Below the pieces are notes generated by a model. That model was given only the letters and a program-made list of their open reading frames with translations, was not told where the DNA came from and made no database searches. 64,000 bases of DNA from an uncultured Prevotellaceae bacterium (lineage in GTDB: Bacteria; Bacteroidota; Bacteroidia; Bacteroidales; Muribaculaceae): the NCBI GenBank assembly GCA_900317835.1, contig ONIL01000011.1:1-64000 (forward strand), read 5' to 3'. The position numbers and the translations under genes are program-made. Positions 17,964-25,262 of the stretch are shown here, one piece after another. Within the stretch, counting starts at the first letter, position 1. The number at the start of each line of letters is the position of its first letter.

Positions 17964-18494
17964 ATGGATATCGTAACGAGATTAAAAATGTTTCTTGACA
18001 AGACCGGAATTTCCAATTCTCAGTTTGCAGATACTTGTGAGATTCCTCGACCGACGCTCTCGCAGCTCCTGAATGGACGAAACAAGAAAGTGAGCGACGA
18101 GGTCATCGGCAAGATACATCGTGCTTATCCATCGCTCAATGTCATGTGGCTGATGTTCGGTGACGGTGACATGCTCATGTCGGGATCCGACCTGGTCCAG
18201 CCTGCTGACAAAGTGGCAGACGTCAAGGAGGCTGTTGATGCTTTGGTTGACGACATGGGTCAGCGCGCGATTTCGTTTGACGATGATTCCCCCATGGGCT
18301 ACCATGCGGCGTCCAAGGCAACCTCGAGAGTGGCCACACCCTCGTCGATGACCGAGACCATTGAGAACATTATGCGCAGCACTGCAGCGGGCCGTGCACC
18401 ACAACGCGGTATCACTTCTAGCGATCGCCGTGTGGTGAAGATGCTGGTCTTTTACAGTGATGGACGCTTTGAAGAATTTGGACCTACCAAATAG
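17964..18494 (+). CDS. XRE/CI-type helix-turn-helix regulator
   Basis: 176 residues. An N-terminal helix-turn-helix of about 60 residues is clear (ISNSQFADTCEIPRPTLSQ, then LNGRNKKVSDEVIGKI), similar to the DNA-binding domain of CI-like repressors. The middle is acidic and low in structure. The C-terminus ends in a short conserved-looking block (RRVVKMLVFYSDGRFEEFGPTK). I see no LexA/CI peptidase domain and no phage genes nearby, so it is probably a chromosomal regulator. It is monocistronic, with a long AT-rich upstream region containing repeated TTTGAGTCA sites and a strong terminator downstream. Confidence 0.8.
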   Translation: MDIVTRLKMFLDKTGISNSQFADTCEIPRPTLSQLLNGRNKKVSDEVIGKIHRAYPSLNVMWLMFGDGDMLMSGSDLVQPADKVADVKEAVDALVDDMGQRAISFDDDSPMGYHAASKATSRVATPSSMTETIENIMRSTAAGRAPQRGITSSDRRVVKMLVFYSDGRFEEFGPTK

Positions 18495-18590
18495 CAGATT
18501 AATGTAATAATGTTGATACTTTACTCACGAGGCTTGGCCGGTTGCGACACACTTTAATGACAACGACTTTTGCCACACATTAATAATAAA

Positions 18591-18697
18591 ACAAACCATA
18601 CCTGATAAAAACAAACCATTGCTATCGAGAGGCAGCCGGCAAGCCAGTGAGTGAATTGAAGAAAAAACACGGTTACATAATACCATAACAAACCATT
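18591..18697. repeat. Three copies of ACAAACCAT downstream of the HTH gene
   Basis: ACAAACCAT occurs at 18591-18599, 18611-18619 and 18688-18696 in the untranslated stretch between the HTH stop and the terminator. The first two are 20 bases apart. Role unknown. Confidence 0.5.
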
Positions 18698-18707
18698 ATT
18701 AAGCGCG

Positions 18708-18754
18708 CTACCGACCCAAGAACTGAAATGTCTTGGGTCGGTAGAATTGTTTTT
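18708..18754 (+). terminator. Rho-independent terminator after the HTH gene
   Basis: A perfect 14-base stem CTACCGACCCAAGA / TCTTGGGTCGGTAG with a 9-base loop is followed by AATTGTTTTT. It lies between the convergent HTH and HerA-like genes. Confidence 0.85.
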
Positions 18755-18782
18755 GGAGACTATTCGGTTCCGGGTATTGGGG

Positions 18783-20363
18783 TTACTTGGTCAAGTTGCC
18801 CAGGATGTCGCGCATGATTTGGCGTCCGGCAGCGCTGGTGGCGTTTTTGGCCGCACGTCCCGCAGCATCCTTGACGCTCGTGCCCTTGCCCTTCTTGCCG
18901 GTGATGGTGTCTGAGACCGTTTTACCCAGTATGGTAGCCAGTGTTCCTGTCACTGCGGTCACGACAGCTTTCCACACCTTGTCCCAAATGGTTTTCTCCT
19001 TCTTCTTGGCCTTCTCTTCTTTCTCGGCTTCCTTGGCAGCAGCGGCCTCCTCGGCGGCCTTGGCTTCGGCCTCAGATTCCCGGGCGAACACCTCAAACAC
19101 GCTCTCCCTGTCCTGTGCCTCCTTGTACCTGTTGTTGATGTCGCGGTTGGCGTTCATGATGTCGAGGCGTTGCCCCTCGGTAATGGCGCCTATCTGGCTC
19201 AGCGGGAACAGGACTTTGGCGCGTTCTACTACGCTGGGAGCGCCTTTCTCGTCAAGGAACGACACCAGGGCTTCGCCCGTTTCCAGCTCCAGGATGGCCT
19301 CATCAGTCTTGAAATCGGGGTTGGCGCGGAAGGTCTCGGCGGCTACCTTGACGGCCTTCTGGTCACGCGGGGTGTAAGCACGCAGGGCGTGCTGCACACG
19401 GTTGCCCAGTTGCCCCAGGATAACGTCGGGGATGTCGGTGGGCAGCTGCGAAATGAAGAAGATACCCACCCCCTTACTGCGGATGAGGCGGATCACCTGC
19501 TCGATCTTGTCGGTCAATGCCTTGCTCGTGTCCTCAAACAGCATGTGGGCCTCGTCAAAGAAGAAGACCAGCTTGGGCTTCTCCAGGTCGCCCACCTCGG
19601 GCAAGGTGCTGTAAAGCTCGCTGATGAGCCATAGCAGGAAGGTGGAGTACAGCTTGGGCTGCAGCATGAGCTTGTCGGCGGCGAGCACGCTGAGCACTCC
19701 CCTGCCGTCGCGGGTGTCCATCAGGTCCTGGATATTGAACGACGGGATGCCAAAGAACTTGTCGGCCCCCTGGTTCTCGAGGTGCAGCAGGGCACGCTGG
19801 ATGGCGCCGATGCTGGCAGGTGCCACGTTGCCATACTGGGTGCTGTAGTCCTTGGCGTGCTTGGACAGCCAGTCCAGGGCGCTGCGCAGGTCCTTGACGT
19901 CGTCGAGCAGAATGCCCTTCTCGTCAAGAATGCGGAACAGGATATTGAGCACGCCCGTCTGGGTGTCGTTCAGCCCTAGGATGCGGCCCATCAGGTCGGG
20001 GCCCATCTCGCCTATGGTGGCGCGCATGGGGATGCCCTGCTCGCCATAGACGTCATAGAACCTAACAGGGCAGCCCTCAAACGTCAGGCTTTCCTGCTCG
20101 ATGCCAAACTCTGGCAACCTTTTCTCGATAAAACTTGACAGCTTGCCAGGCTGGCTCACGCCCGAGAGGTCCCCCTTCATGTCGGCCATGAAGCACGGCA
20201 CGCCAGCCTTGCAGAAACTCTCGGCGATGACTTGCAGCGTCACCGTTTTTCCCGTGCCAGTGGCTCCGGCGATGAGACCGTGCCGGTTGGCCATATTGCC
20301 CAGAATGCTGATGGGGCCGTTGGGCCCATGGGCAATGTAGAATCCGTTCTCTTGAGTGTACAT
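18783..20363 (-). CDS. HerA-like ATPase of the DUF853/YjgR family
   Basis: 526 residues. Walker A is GATGTGKTVT (about residues 33-42) and Walker B is LVFFFDEAHML (about 265-275), with further conserved blocks LIRSKGVGIFFISQ and LGNRVQHALRAYTP typical of HerA/VirB4-type P-loop ATPases. The C-terminal 100 residues are charged (runs of Glu, Ala and Lys) and then Gly/Ala/Lys-rich. Bacterial DUF853 proteins are widespread and their cellular role is unsettled. No NurA-type nuclease gene adjoins it. It has its own promoter at 20408-20439. Confidence 0.85.
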   Translation of the reverse strand: MYTQENGFYIAHGPNGPISILGNMANRHGLIAGATGTGKTVTLQVIAESFCKAGVPCFMADMKGDLSGVSQPGKLSSFIEKRLPEFGIEQESLTFEGCPVRFYDVYGEQGIPMRATIGEMGPDLMGRILGLNDTQTGVLNILFRILDEKGILLDDVKDLRSALDWLSKHAKDYSTQYGNVAPASIGAIQRALLHLENQGADKFFGIPSFNIQDLMDTRDGRGVLSVLAADKLMLQPKLYSTFLLWLISELYSTLPEVGDLEKPKLVFFFDEAHMLFEDTSKALTDKIEQVIRLIRSKGVGIFFISQLPTDIPDVILGQLGNRVQHALRAYTPRDQKAVKVAAETFRANPDFKTDEAILELETGEALVSFLDEKGAPSVVERAKVLFPLSQIGAITEGQRLDIMNANRDINNRYKEAQDRESVFEVFARESEAEAKAAEEAAAAKEAEKEEKAKKKEKTIWDKVWKAVVTAVTGTLATILGKTVSDTITGKKGKGTSVKDAAGRAAKNATSAAGRQIMRDILGNLTK

Positions 20364-20407
20364 GATAGTCGTTATTATTATTTAGTGATTGTTCTTATAA
20401 CTTTGGG

Positions 20408-20439
20408 CAAAGTTAATCCTTTTTCATTACAAATCCAAA
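20408..20439 (-). promoter_or_regulatory. Promoter of the HerA-like gene
   Basis: On the minus strand TTTG (20439-20436), a 20-base spacer and TAACTTTG (20415-20408) match the Bacteroidota consensus, about 45 bases before the ATG at 20363. Confidence 0.6.
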
Positions 20440-20549
20440 TCAGGGTTGTAAAATGCTTGTTTTCATCGATTTTCCAATGAGAGAGAAGAAATAATATGCA
20501 ATTGATTTGAATAGTTATTGATATTTTTTGAAATTTTTTGTTGGTTTTG

Positions 20550-20581
20550 TTTGGTAGTTTGCATTAGTTACCATAACTTTG
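20550..20581 (+). promoter_or_regulatory. Promoter of the trp leader and trpB2 gene
   Basis: TTTG (20550-20553), a 20-base spacer and TAACTTTG (20574-20581) fit the consensus. Transcription would start near 20588, about 23 bases before the leader peptide ATG and 200 bases before trpB. Confidence 0.7.
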
Positions 20582-20610
20582 CGGCCACATCAGTGAAAAA
20601 TGAGTCAATT

Positions 20611-20670
20611 ATGTTTAGCATGATTTCTGCATATTGGTGGTGGCGCAACTCAAGATTAAAAAAGTCGTGA
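20611..20670 (+). CDS. Tryptophan leader peptide (TrpL-like)
   Basis: A 19-residue open frame, MFSMISAYWWWRNSRLKKS, holds three consecutive Trp codons (20635-20643) and ends at TGA 20668-20670. It lies between a good promoter and a perfect terminator hairpin, and upstream of a trpB-type gene, which is the layout of a classical transcription attenuator. Sequence after the Trp codons (GGCG at 20642 and ACTCA at 20648) can pair with TGAGTCGCC (20668-20676) with a two-base bulge, a possible 1:2 stem. The antiterminator pairing is less clear and needs folding. A small leader rather than a functional protein is the best reading. Confidence 0.75.
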   Translation: MFSMISAYWWWRNSRLKKS

Positions 20671-20712
20671 GTCGCCTGGCCGTGTGAAATCATGTGATTT
20701 CAATTAATGATA

Positions 20713-20750
20713 AAAGGTCTGTCGTTCTTGCGACAGACCTTTAAATTTTT
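20713..20750 (+). terminator. Attenuator terminator upstream of trpB2
   Basis: A perfect 12-base stem AAAGGTCTGTCG / CGACAGACCTTT with a 6-base loop is followed by AAATTTTT. It lies 39 bases before the trpB ATG and downstream of the Trp-rich leader. A second small hairpin, GAAATCA/TGATTTC (20686-20701), lies between leader and terminator. Confidence 0.8.
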
Positions 20751-20788
20751 CAGGACATTTATTATTCTTTTTTAAATACATAACCAAG

Positions 20789-22144
20789 ATGAAACAGAAA
20801 CGATTTATTCTTCAGGAGAACGAGTTGCCCACAGCATGGTACAACATTCAGGCCGACATGACCACCAAACCGATGCCCCCGATACATCCTGCCACCAGGC
20901 AGCCGCTGGGAGTCGATGATTTGGCCCACATCTTCCCTCGTGAATGCTGTGTACAGGAGTTGGACACCTTGCATGACTTCATACCTATTCCTGATGAAGT
21001 ATTGGAAAAATATAAAGCCTATCGTTCCACACCGCTGGTGCGTGCCTATGCGCTTGAAGAGGCGTTACAGACCCCGGCTCACATCTATTTCAAGAATGAG
21101 TCGGTCAACCCCTTAGGGTCCCACAAGATCAACTCGGCCTTGCCTCAGTGCTACTATGCCAAGTTGGAGGGAACCACCAACGTCACCACCGAGACAGGTG
21201 CCGGACAATGGGGAGCCGCTCTAGCCTATGCCGCCTCGGTGTTCGGTCTTGAGGCTGCTGTCTATCAAGTGAAGATTTCGATGCAGCAGAAGCCCTATCG
21301 CTCCTCCATCATGCGCACGTTTGGTGCTGCCGTGACGGGTTCACCGTCAATGTCAACGCGCGCTGGCAAGGACATCATCACACGCGATCCGCACCATCCC
21401 GGGTCGCTGGGAACAGCTATATCCGAAGCCGTGGAACTGGCGATGACGACGCCTGGCTGCAAATACACCTTGGGATCGGTGCTCAATCATGTGGGTCTGC
21501 ACCAAACGATTATCGGACTTGAAGCCGAGAAGCAGATGGCTATGGCAGGGGAGTATCCCGACACGGTTATCGCATGTTTTGGTGGCGGTTCAAACTTCGG
21601 TGGCATTGCCTTCCCGTTCATGCGTCACAATCTGAAGGATGGAAAGCACACTGAGTATATAGCCGCCGAGCCTGAAAGTTGCCCCAAACTGACCCGCGGC
21701 GAGTTCCGATATGATTTTGGTGACGAGGCCGGTTACACTCCCCTGCTGCCGATGTTCACGCTGGGACATTCGTTCAAGCCTGCCAATATCCATGCTGGCG
21801 GTCTGCGTTACCATGGTGCCGGAATGATTATCTCCCAGTTGCTCAAGGACGGCGTGATGCGGGGCGTTGATATCCCGCAACTTGAATCCTTTGAGGCAGG
21901 AATGCTGTTTGCGCGCACCGAGGGCATTATTCCTGCACCCGAATCGAGCCATGCAATAGCTGCCACCATCCGTGAAGCCGAGAAATGCAAGCTCACTGGT
22001 GAGGAGAAGGTCATTCTGTTCAATCTGTCTGGGCATGGCCTGATAGACATGAGTGCCTATGAACAATACCTGAATGGCGACCTGGTGAACCACAGGGTCA
22101 CCGATGCCGACATCGAGCAGACCCTCAAGTCGGTGCCTCAGTGA
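20789..22144 (+). CDS. trpB: Tryptophan synthase beta chain-like enzyme (TrpB2 type)
   Basis: 451 residues, longer than the usual 400 of TrpB1 and with the N-terminal extension of the TrpB2 group. The PLP lysine is in NPLGSHKINSA (K113) and the phosphate loop is GGGSNFGGIAF. The enzyme would make L-tryptophan from indole and serine with PLP. No trpA or other trp gene adjoins it, which is common for TrpB2 and leaves open whether it salvages free indole. The leader peptide with three Trp codons upstream is good evidence that tryptophan supply controls it. Confidence 0.9.
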   Translation: MKQKRFILQENELPTAWYNIQADMTTKPMPPIHPATRQPLGVDDLAHIFPRECCVQELDTLHDFIPIPDEVLEKYKAYRSTPLVRAYALEEALQTPAHIYFKNESVNPLGSHKINSALPQCYYAKLEGTTNVTTETGAGQWGAALAYAASVFGLEAAVYQVKISMQQKPYRSSIMRTFGAAVTGSPSMSTRAGKDIITRDPHHPGSLGTAISEAVELAMTTPGCKYTLGSVLNHVGLHQTIIGLEAEKQMAMAGEYPDTVIACFGGGSNFGGIAFPFMRHNLKDGKHTEYIAAEPESCPKLTRGEFRYDFGDEAGYTPLLPMFTLGHSFKPANIHAGGLRYHGAGMIISQLLKDGVMRGVDIPQLESFEAGMLFARTEGIIPAPESSHAIAATIREAEKCKLTGEEKVILFNLSGHGLIDMSAYEQYLNGDLVNHRVTDADIEQTLKSVPQ

Positions 22145-22203
22145 CGGGAAGTGGATGTTGAATTCCCACACCCGATAACTGATATAAATAGTGGACATGT
22201 CAA

Positions 22204-22235
22204 TTTGTTTTTTTGAGGAAGAGTAGCTACCTTTG
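22204..22235 (+). promoter_or_regulatory. Promoter of the nucleotidyltransferase/kinase - mutarotase - fucP operon
   Basis: TTTG (22204-22207), a 20-base spacer and TACCTTTG (22228-22235) fit the consensus. The start would be about 20 bases before the GTG at 22261. Confidence 0.7.
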
Positions 22236-22260
22236 TCGTGAGAAAACAAATTGTTGACCA

Positions 22261-23433
22261 GTGGAAACTAAAAGGAAAGTTTTTGTATCGGGGTGCTACG
22301 ACTTGTTGCATTCGGGACATGTGGAGTTCTTTCGTCAGGCGTCGCAGTATGGCGACCTGTATGTGGGCATCGGTAGCGACAAGACCGTCGAGGCCCTGAA
22401 AGGACACAAGACGATGTACAGTGAGCAGGAGCGCCTGTTCATGGTGCGCGCCATCCGTTACGTGAAAGAAGCCTACATCAATCAGGGTGATGGATACCTT
22501 GACTTCCTGCCAACCCTCGACATCGTTCAACCCGACTGTTTGGTTGTCAACGAGGACGGAGACCAAGAGGACAAGCGCAGGTTGTGCCGTGAGCGGGGCA
22601 TGGAGTATATTGTGCTCAAGCGTGAGCCAAGTGAGGGGTTGCAGGCCCGTAGCAGCACAGGTCTGAAACAGACCTTGGGCCAGTTGCCCACCCGTTTGGA
22701 TCTGGCTGGCACCTGGATTGACCAGCCCTACGTGTCATGCCATGCCCCAGGATGGGCCTTGACCATCTCTTTGGAACCGACATTTGAAATCCGTGAGCGT
22801 TGCGGCCTGTCCACGAGTACGCGCAACACCATCAAGCGAGTGTGGCCCTACCGCTTGCCCGACATGGACCCCGAGATGCTGGCAAGGCTGGTCTTCTGTC
22901 TCGAGAACGACCCCGAGCGCAGTGACGGTATCGTCAGCGGTGCACAGGATGCCATCGGCATCTGTGTGCCCGGCTTGGCGCGGCATTACTACAATGGCAG
23001 CTATTGGCCCGAAAAGATAGAATATACCCAAGATCCCGCCTTGCTGGGCTGGCTGGAGGAACACCTGTGCATGATACCGATGTTCCCAAGACGTCCAGGC
23101 TGCAGCGTGGTCGAAGGGAAGGATATCACGCCCATCAAGGTGCGTGCTCTGGCTTCAGCCGCCGACCGTTGCTGGGACGCTATCCAGCAGATGGACATTG
23201 AGACCTTTGCAGCTGCCTACAAAGCGTCTTTCGAGGCACAAGTGGCCATGTTCCCCGCCATGATTCAGCCAGGCGTGCAGGACTACATCGACCGTTACAG
23301 TGCCATGGACGGCGTGCTCGCCTGGAAGATGCCAGGTGCTGGCGGCGGTGGCTATCTGGCCCTTGTATGCCGAGACCGCACCTGTTTCCCCGAGGACGCT
23401 ATTCCCCTCACCATCCGCCGCAGCGACATGTGA
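22261..23433 (+). CDS. Fused HxGH nucleotidyltransferase - GHMP kinase-like protein
   Basis: 390 residues. The N-terminal about 135 residues are a cytidylyltransferase-like domain with the nucleotide-binding HSGH (H17-H20) and the closing ARSST motif. The C-terminal part has GHMP-kinase motifs in order: RLDLAGTW (from residue 145), GLSTSTRNT (a degenerate glycine-rich loop), SGAQDAIG and GAGGGGY (about 359-365). The start is a GTG with an in-frame TGA immediately upstream. With the mutarotase and FucP behind it, phosphorylation and nucleotide activation of an imported deoxysugar is a reasonable inference. The substrate and nucleotide are not known. It is much shorter than Bacteroides Fkp (about 950 residues). 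Confidence 0.78.
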   Translation: METKRKVFVSGCYDLLHSGHVEFFRQASQYGDLYVGIGSDKTVEALKGHKTMYSEQERLFMVRAIRYVKEAYINQGDGYLDFLPTLDIVQPDCLVVNEDGDQEDKRRLCRERGMEYIVLKREPSEGLQARSSTGLKQTLGQLPTRLDLAGTWIDQPYVSCHAPGWALTISLEPTFEIRERCGLSTSTRNTIKRVWPYRLPDMDPEMLARLVFCLENDPERSDGIVSGAQDAIGICVPGLARHYYNGSYWPEKIEYTQDPALLGWLEEHLCMIPMFPRRPGCSVVEGKDITPIKVRALASAADRCWDAIQQMDIETFAAAYKASFEAQVAMFPAMIQPGVQDYIDRYSAMDGVLAWKMPGAGGGGYLALVCRDRTCFPEDAIPLTIRRSDM

Positions 23434-23465
23434 CCTCCAGTTTAATCCAGTATATCCAGTAAAAA

Positions 23466-23798
23466 ATGAAACGCTACTGCCAAACCCTAGAATTGCGCGA
23501 CGACCGCGAGATGATAGAGAAATACGTCGAGGCCCACGCCCACGTGTGGCCCGAAATACAAGCGGGCATCCGCAGCGTCGGGATCCTCGACATGCAGATA
23601 TATATCCTTGGCAACCGCCTGTTCATGATCTGCGACACGGTTGACGACTTCGATTGGGAGGCCGATAACGCCCGCCTGTCCAAGCTGCCCCGCCAAGCTG
23701 AGTGGGAAGCTTATGTAGCACAATTCCAGGGCTGTGATCCCAATGCACCCTCAACGGCCAAGTGGCAGTTGATGGAAAGGATTTTCAAGTTAGTTTAA
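23466..23798 (+). CDS. L-rhamnose mutarotase family protein (RhaM/YiiL)
   Basis: 110 residues, the normal size for RhaM-type mutarotases, with conserved His and Trp positions in the AHAHVWPEI segment and a C-terminal WQLMERIFKL. These enzymes interconvert the alpha and beta anomers of 6-deoxy sugars such as L-rhamnose; fucose may be the relevant sugar here because of the FucP gene 13 bases downstream. It lies 32 bases after the nucleotidyltransferase/kinase gene, in the same operon. Confidence 0.85.
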   Translation: MKRYCQTLELRDDREMIEKYVEAHAHVWPEIQAGIRSVGILDMQIYILGNRLFMICDTVDDFDWEADNARLSKLPRQAEWEAYVAQFQGCDPNAPSTAKWQLMERIFKLV

Positions 23799-23810
23799 GG
23801 TTTAGAGGTT

Positions 23811-25118
23811 ATGGAAAACAAGAAATCCCGATTGCTGATGTCGCACGAGGGCGTGAGCTACGTGCTGCCTTTCATCGTGGTGACCTGCTGCTTTGCCCTG
23901 TGGGGCTTTGCCAATGATATCACCAACCCGATGGTGAAAGCCTTCTCCAAGATATTCCGCATGAGCGTGACCGATGGCACATTGGTGCAGGTCGCTTTCT
24001 ATGGCGGCTACTTCTGCATGGCGCTGCCGGCAGCCCTGTTCATCCGCCGCCACTCGTTCAAGAGCGGCATCGTGATGGGCTTGGCGCTGTATGCGCTGGG
24101 AGTGCTGCTTTTCCTACCCGCCAGGGCGATGGGCAGTTTTGCTCCCTTCCTTGTGGCCTATTTCATCCTCACCTGTGGCTTGTCATTCCTTGAGACCACC
24201 GCCAACCCCTATATCCTGCTCATGGGTGATCCTGAGACCGCCACCCGCCGTCTCAACTTTGCCCAGTCGTTCAACCCAATAGGGTCGTTGGCAGGCATGT
24301 TTGTGGCGATGAACTTCATCCAGGCCCGACTCTCGCCCCTCGACACCGCTCAGCGAGCCGTGCTTGATGATGCCCAATTCGAAGCTCTCAAGCAGAGCGA
24401 TTTGAGTGTGCTGGTACAACCCTATGCCCTGTTGAGTGTGGTCATCATCTTGCTGTTGGTGGTGATGTTGCTGGTGCGCATTCCCGCTGTGCGTCAGGCT
24501 GCTCGTGAGAAGCATGAGCCATTGTTGCCTGCCGTGAAACACCTATTGGGGAATAAGGTTTATCGCAACGGTGTGGTGGCACAGTTCTTTTATGTCGGTG
24601 CCCAAATCACGTGCTGGACGTTCATCATACAATATGGCACGCGCGTGTTCATGGCCGAGGGGATGCCCGAGCAGGCCGCTGAGGTCTTGTCCCAACGATA
24701 CAATATTGTGGCAATGGTCATCTTCTGCCTCATGCGCTTCGTCAATATCTACTTGATGAAATATATCAAACCGGGGCGCTTGATGGCATTCTTTGCTGTT
24801 GTGGCTTTGCTGCTGTTGTGTGGTGTCATCTTTGTCGGTGGCCGGGTTGGTATGTGCTGTCTGGTCGCTGTTTCGGCATGTATGAGTCTGATGTTCCCCA
24901 CCATCTACGGCATTGCGTTGGGCGACGTGCGCGAGGATACCGAACTGGGCTCAGCCGGACTCATCATGGCCATTTTGGGCGGTAGTCTGCTGCCCGCGCT
25001 ACAGGCCATGATTATCGACAGCGACGTGCAATTCCTGCCCGCTGTTAACCTCTCCTTTGTCGTTCCCGCCCTCTGCTTTGTAGTGGTCCTGCTCTATGGC
25101 CTGCGACACTCCCGATGA
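23811..25118 (+). CDS. fucP: FucP-like L-fucose:H+ symporter (MFS)
   Basis: 435 residues with about 12 hydrophobic segments. The FucP-family motifs ALWGFANDITNPMV, ETTANPYILLMG and NFAQSFNPIGSLAG are present. It would import L-fucose or a related sugar with protons across the inner membrane. It is the last gene of the three-gene operon, so its cargo probably feeds the mutarotase and kinase/nucleotidyltransferase. Fucose isomerase and aldolase genes are not in this window. Confidence 0.88.
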   Translation: MENKKSRLLMSHEGVSYVLPFIVVTCCFALWGFANDITNPMVKAFSKIFRMSVTDGTLVQVAFYGGYFCMALPAALFIRRHSFKSGIVMGLALYALGVLLFLPARAMGSFAPFLVAYFILTCGLSFLETTANPYILLMGDPETATRRLNFAQSFNPIGSLAGMFVAMNFIQARLSPLDTAQRAVLDDAQFEALKQSDLSVLVQPYALLSVVIILLLVVMLLVRIPAVRQAAREKHEPLLPAVKHLLGNKVYRNGVVAQFFYVGAQITCWTFIIQYGTRVFMAEGMPEQAAEVLSQRYNIVAMVIFCLMRFVNIYLMKYIKPGRLMAFFAVVALLLLCGVIFVGGRVGMCCLVAVSACMSLMFPTIYGIALGDVREDTELGSAGLIMAILGGSLLPALQAMIIDSDVQFLPAVNLSFVVPALCFVVVLLYGLRHSR

Positions 25119-25216
25119 ACTTCGTGGAAAATGAAAGAACAGTTGATTTATTCGGCTACTTTTTGGAATAATTCGTTTTTGAAGTGTAAAGTTGTGGGTA
25201 TCTGGAGATAATGGTT

Positions 25217-25224
25217 TAAATTTG
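25217..25224 (+). promoter_or_regulatory. Probable -7 element of the amylase promoter
   Basis: TAAATTTG matches TAnnTTTG, with a TTG 22 bases upstream (25192-25194). The start would be about 30 bases before the ATG at 25263. Confidence 0.45.
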
Positions 25225-25262
25225 TGCTGAAAATAATCAACAATTAAAAAAGGATGATAAAA

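Noticed and set aside
17964..20363. HTH regulator plus HerA-like ATPase as a prophage or phage-defence island.
   Set aside because: No integrase, structural, nuclease or toxin gene adjoins them. The HerA-like protein is the widespread DUF853 type, and the two genes are convergent with separate promoters.
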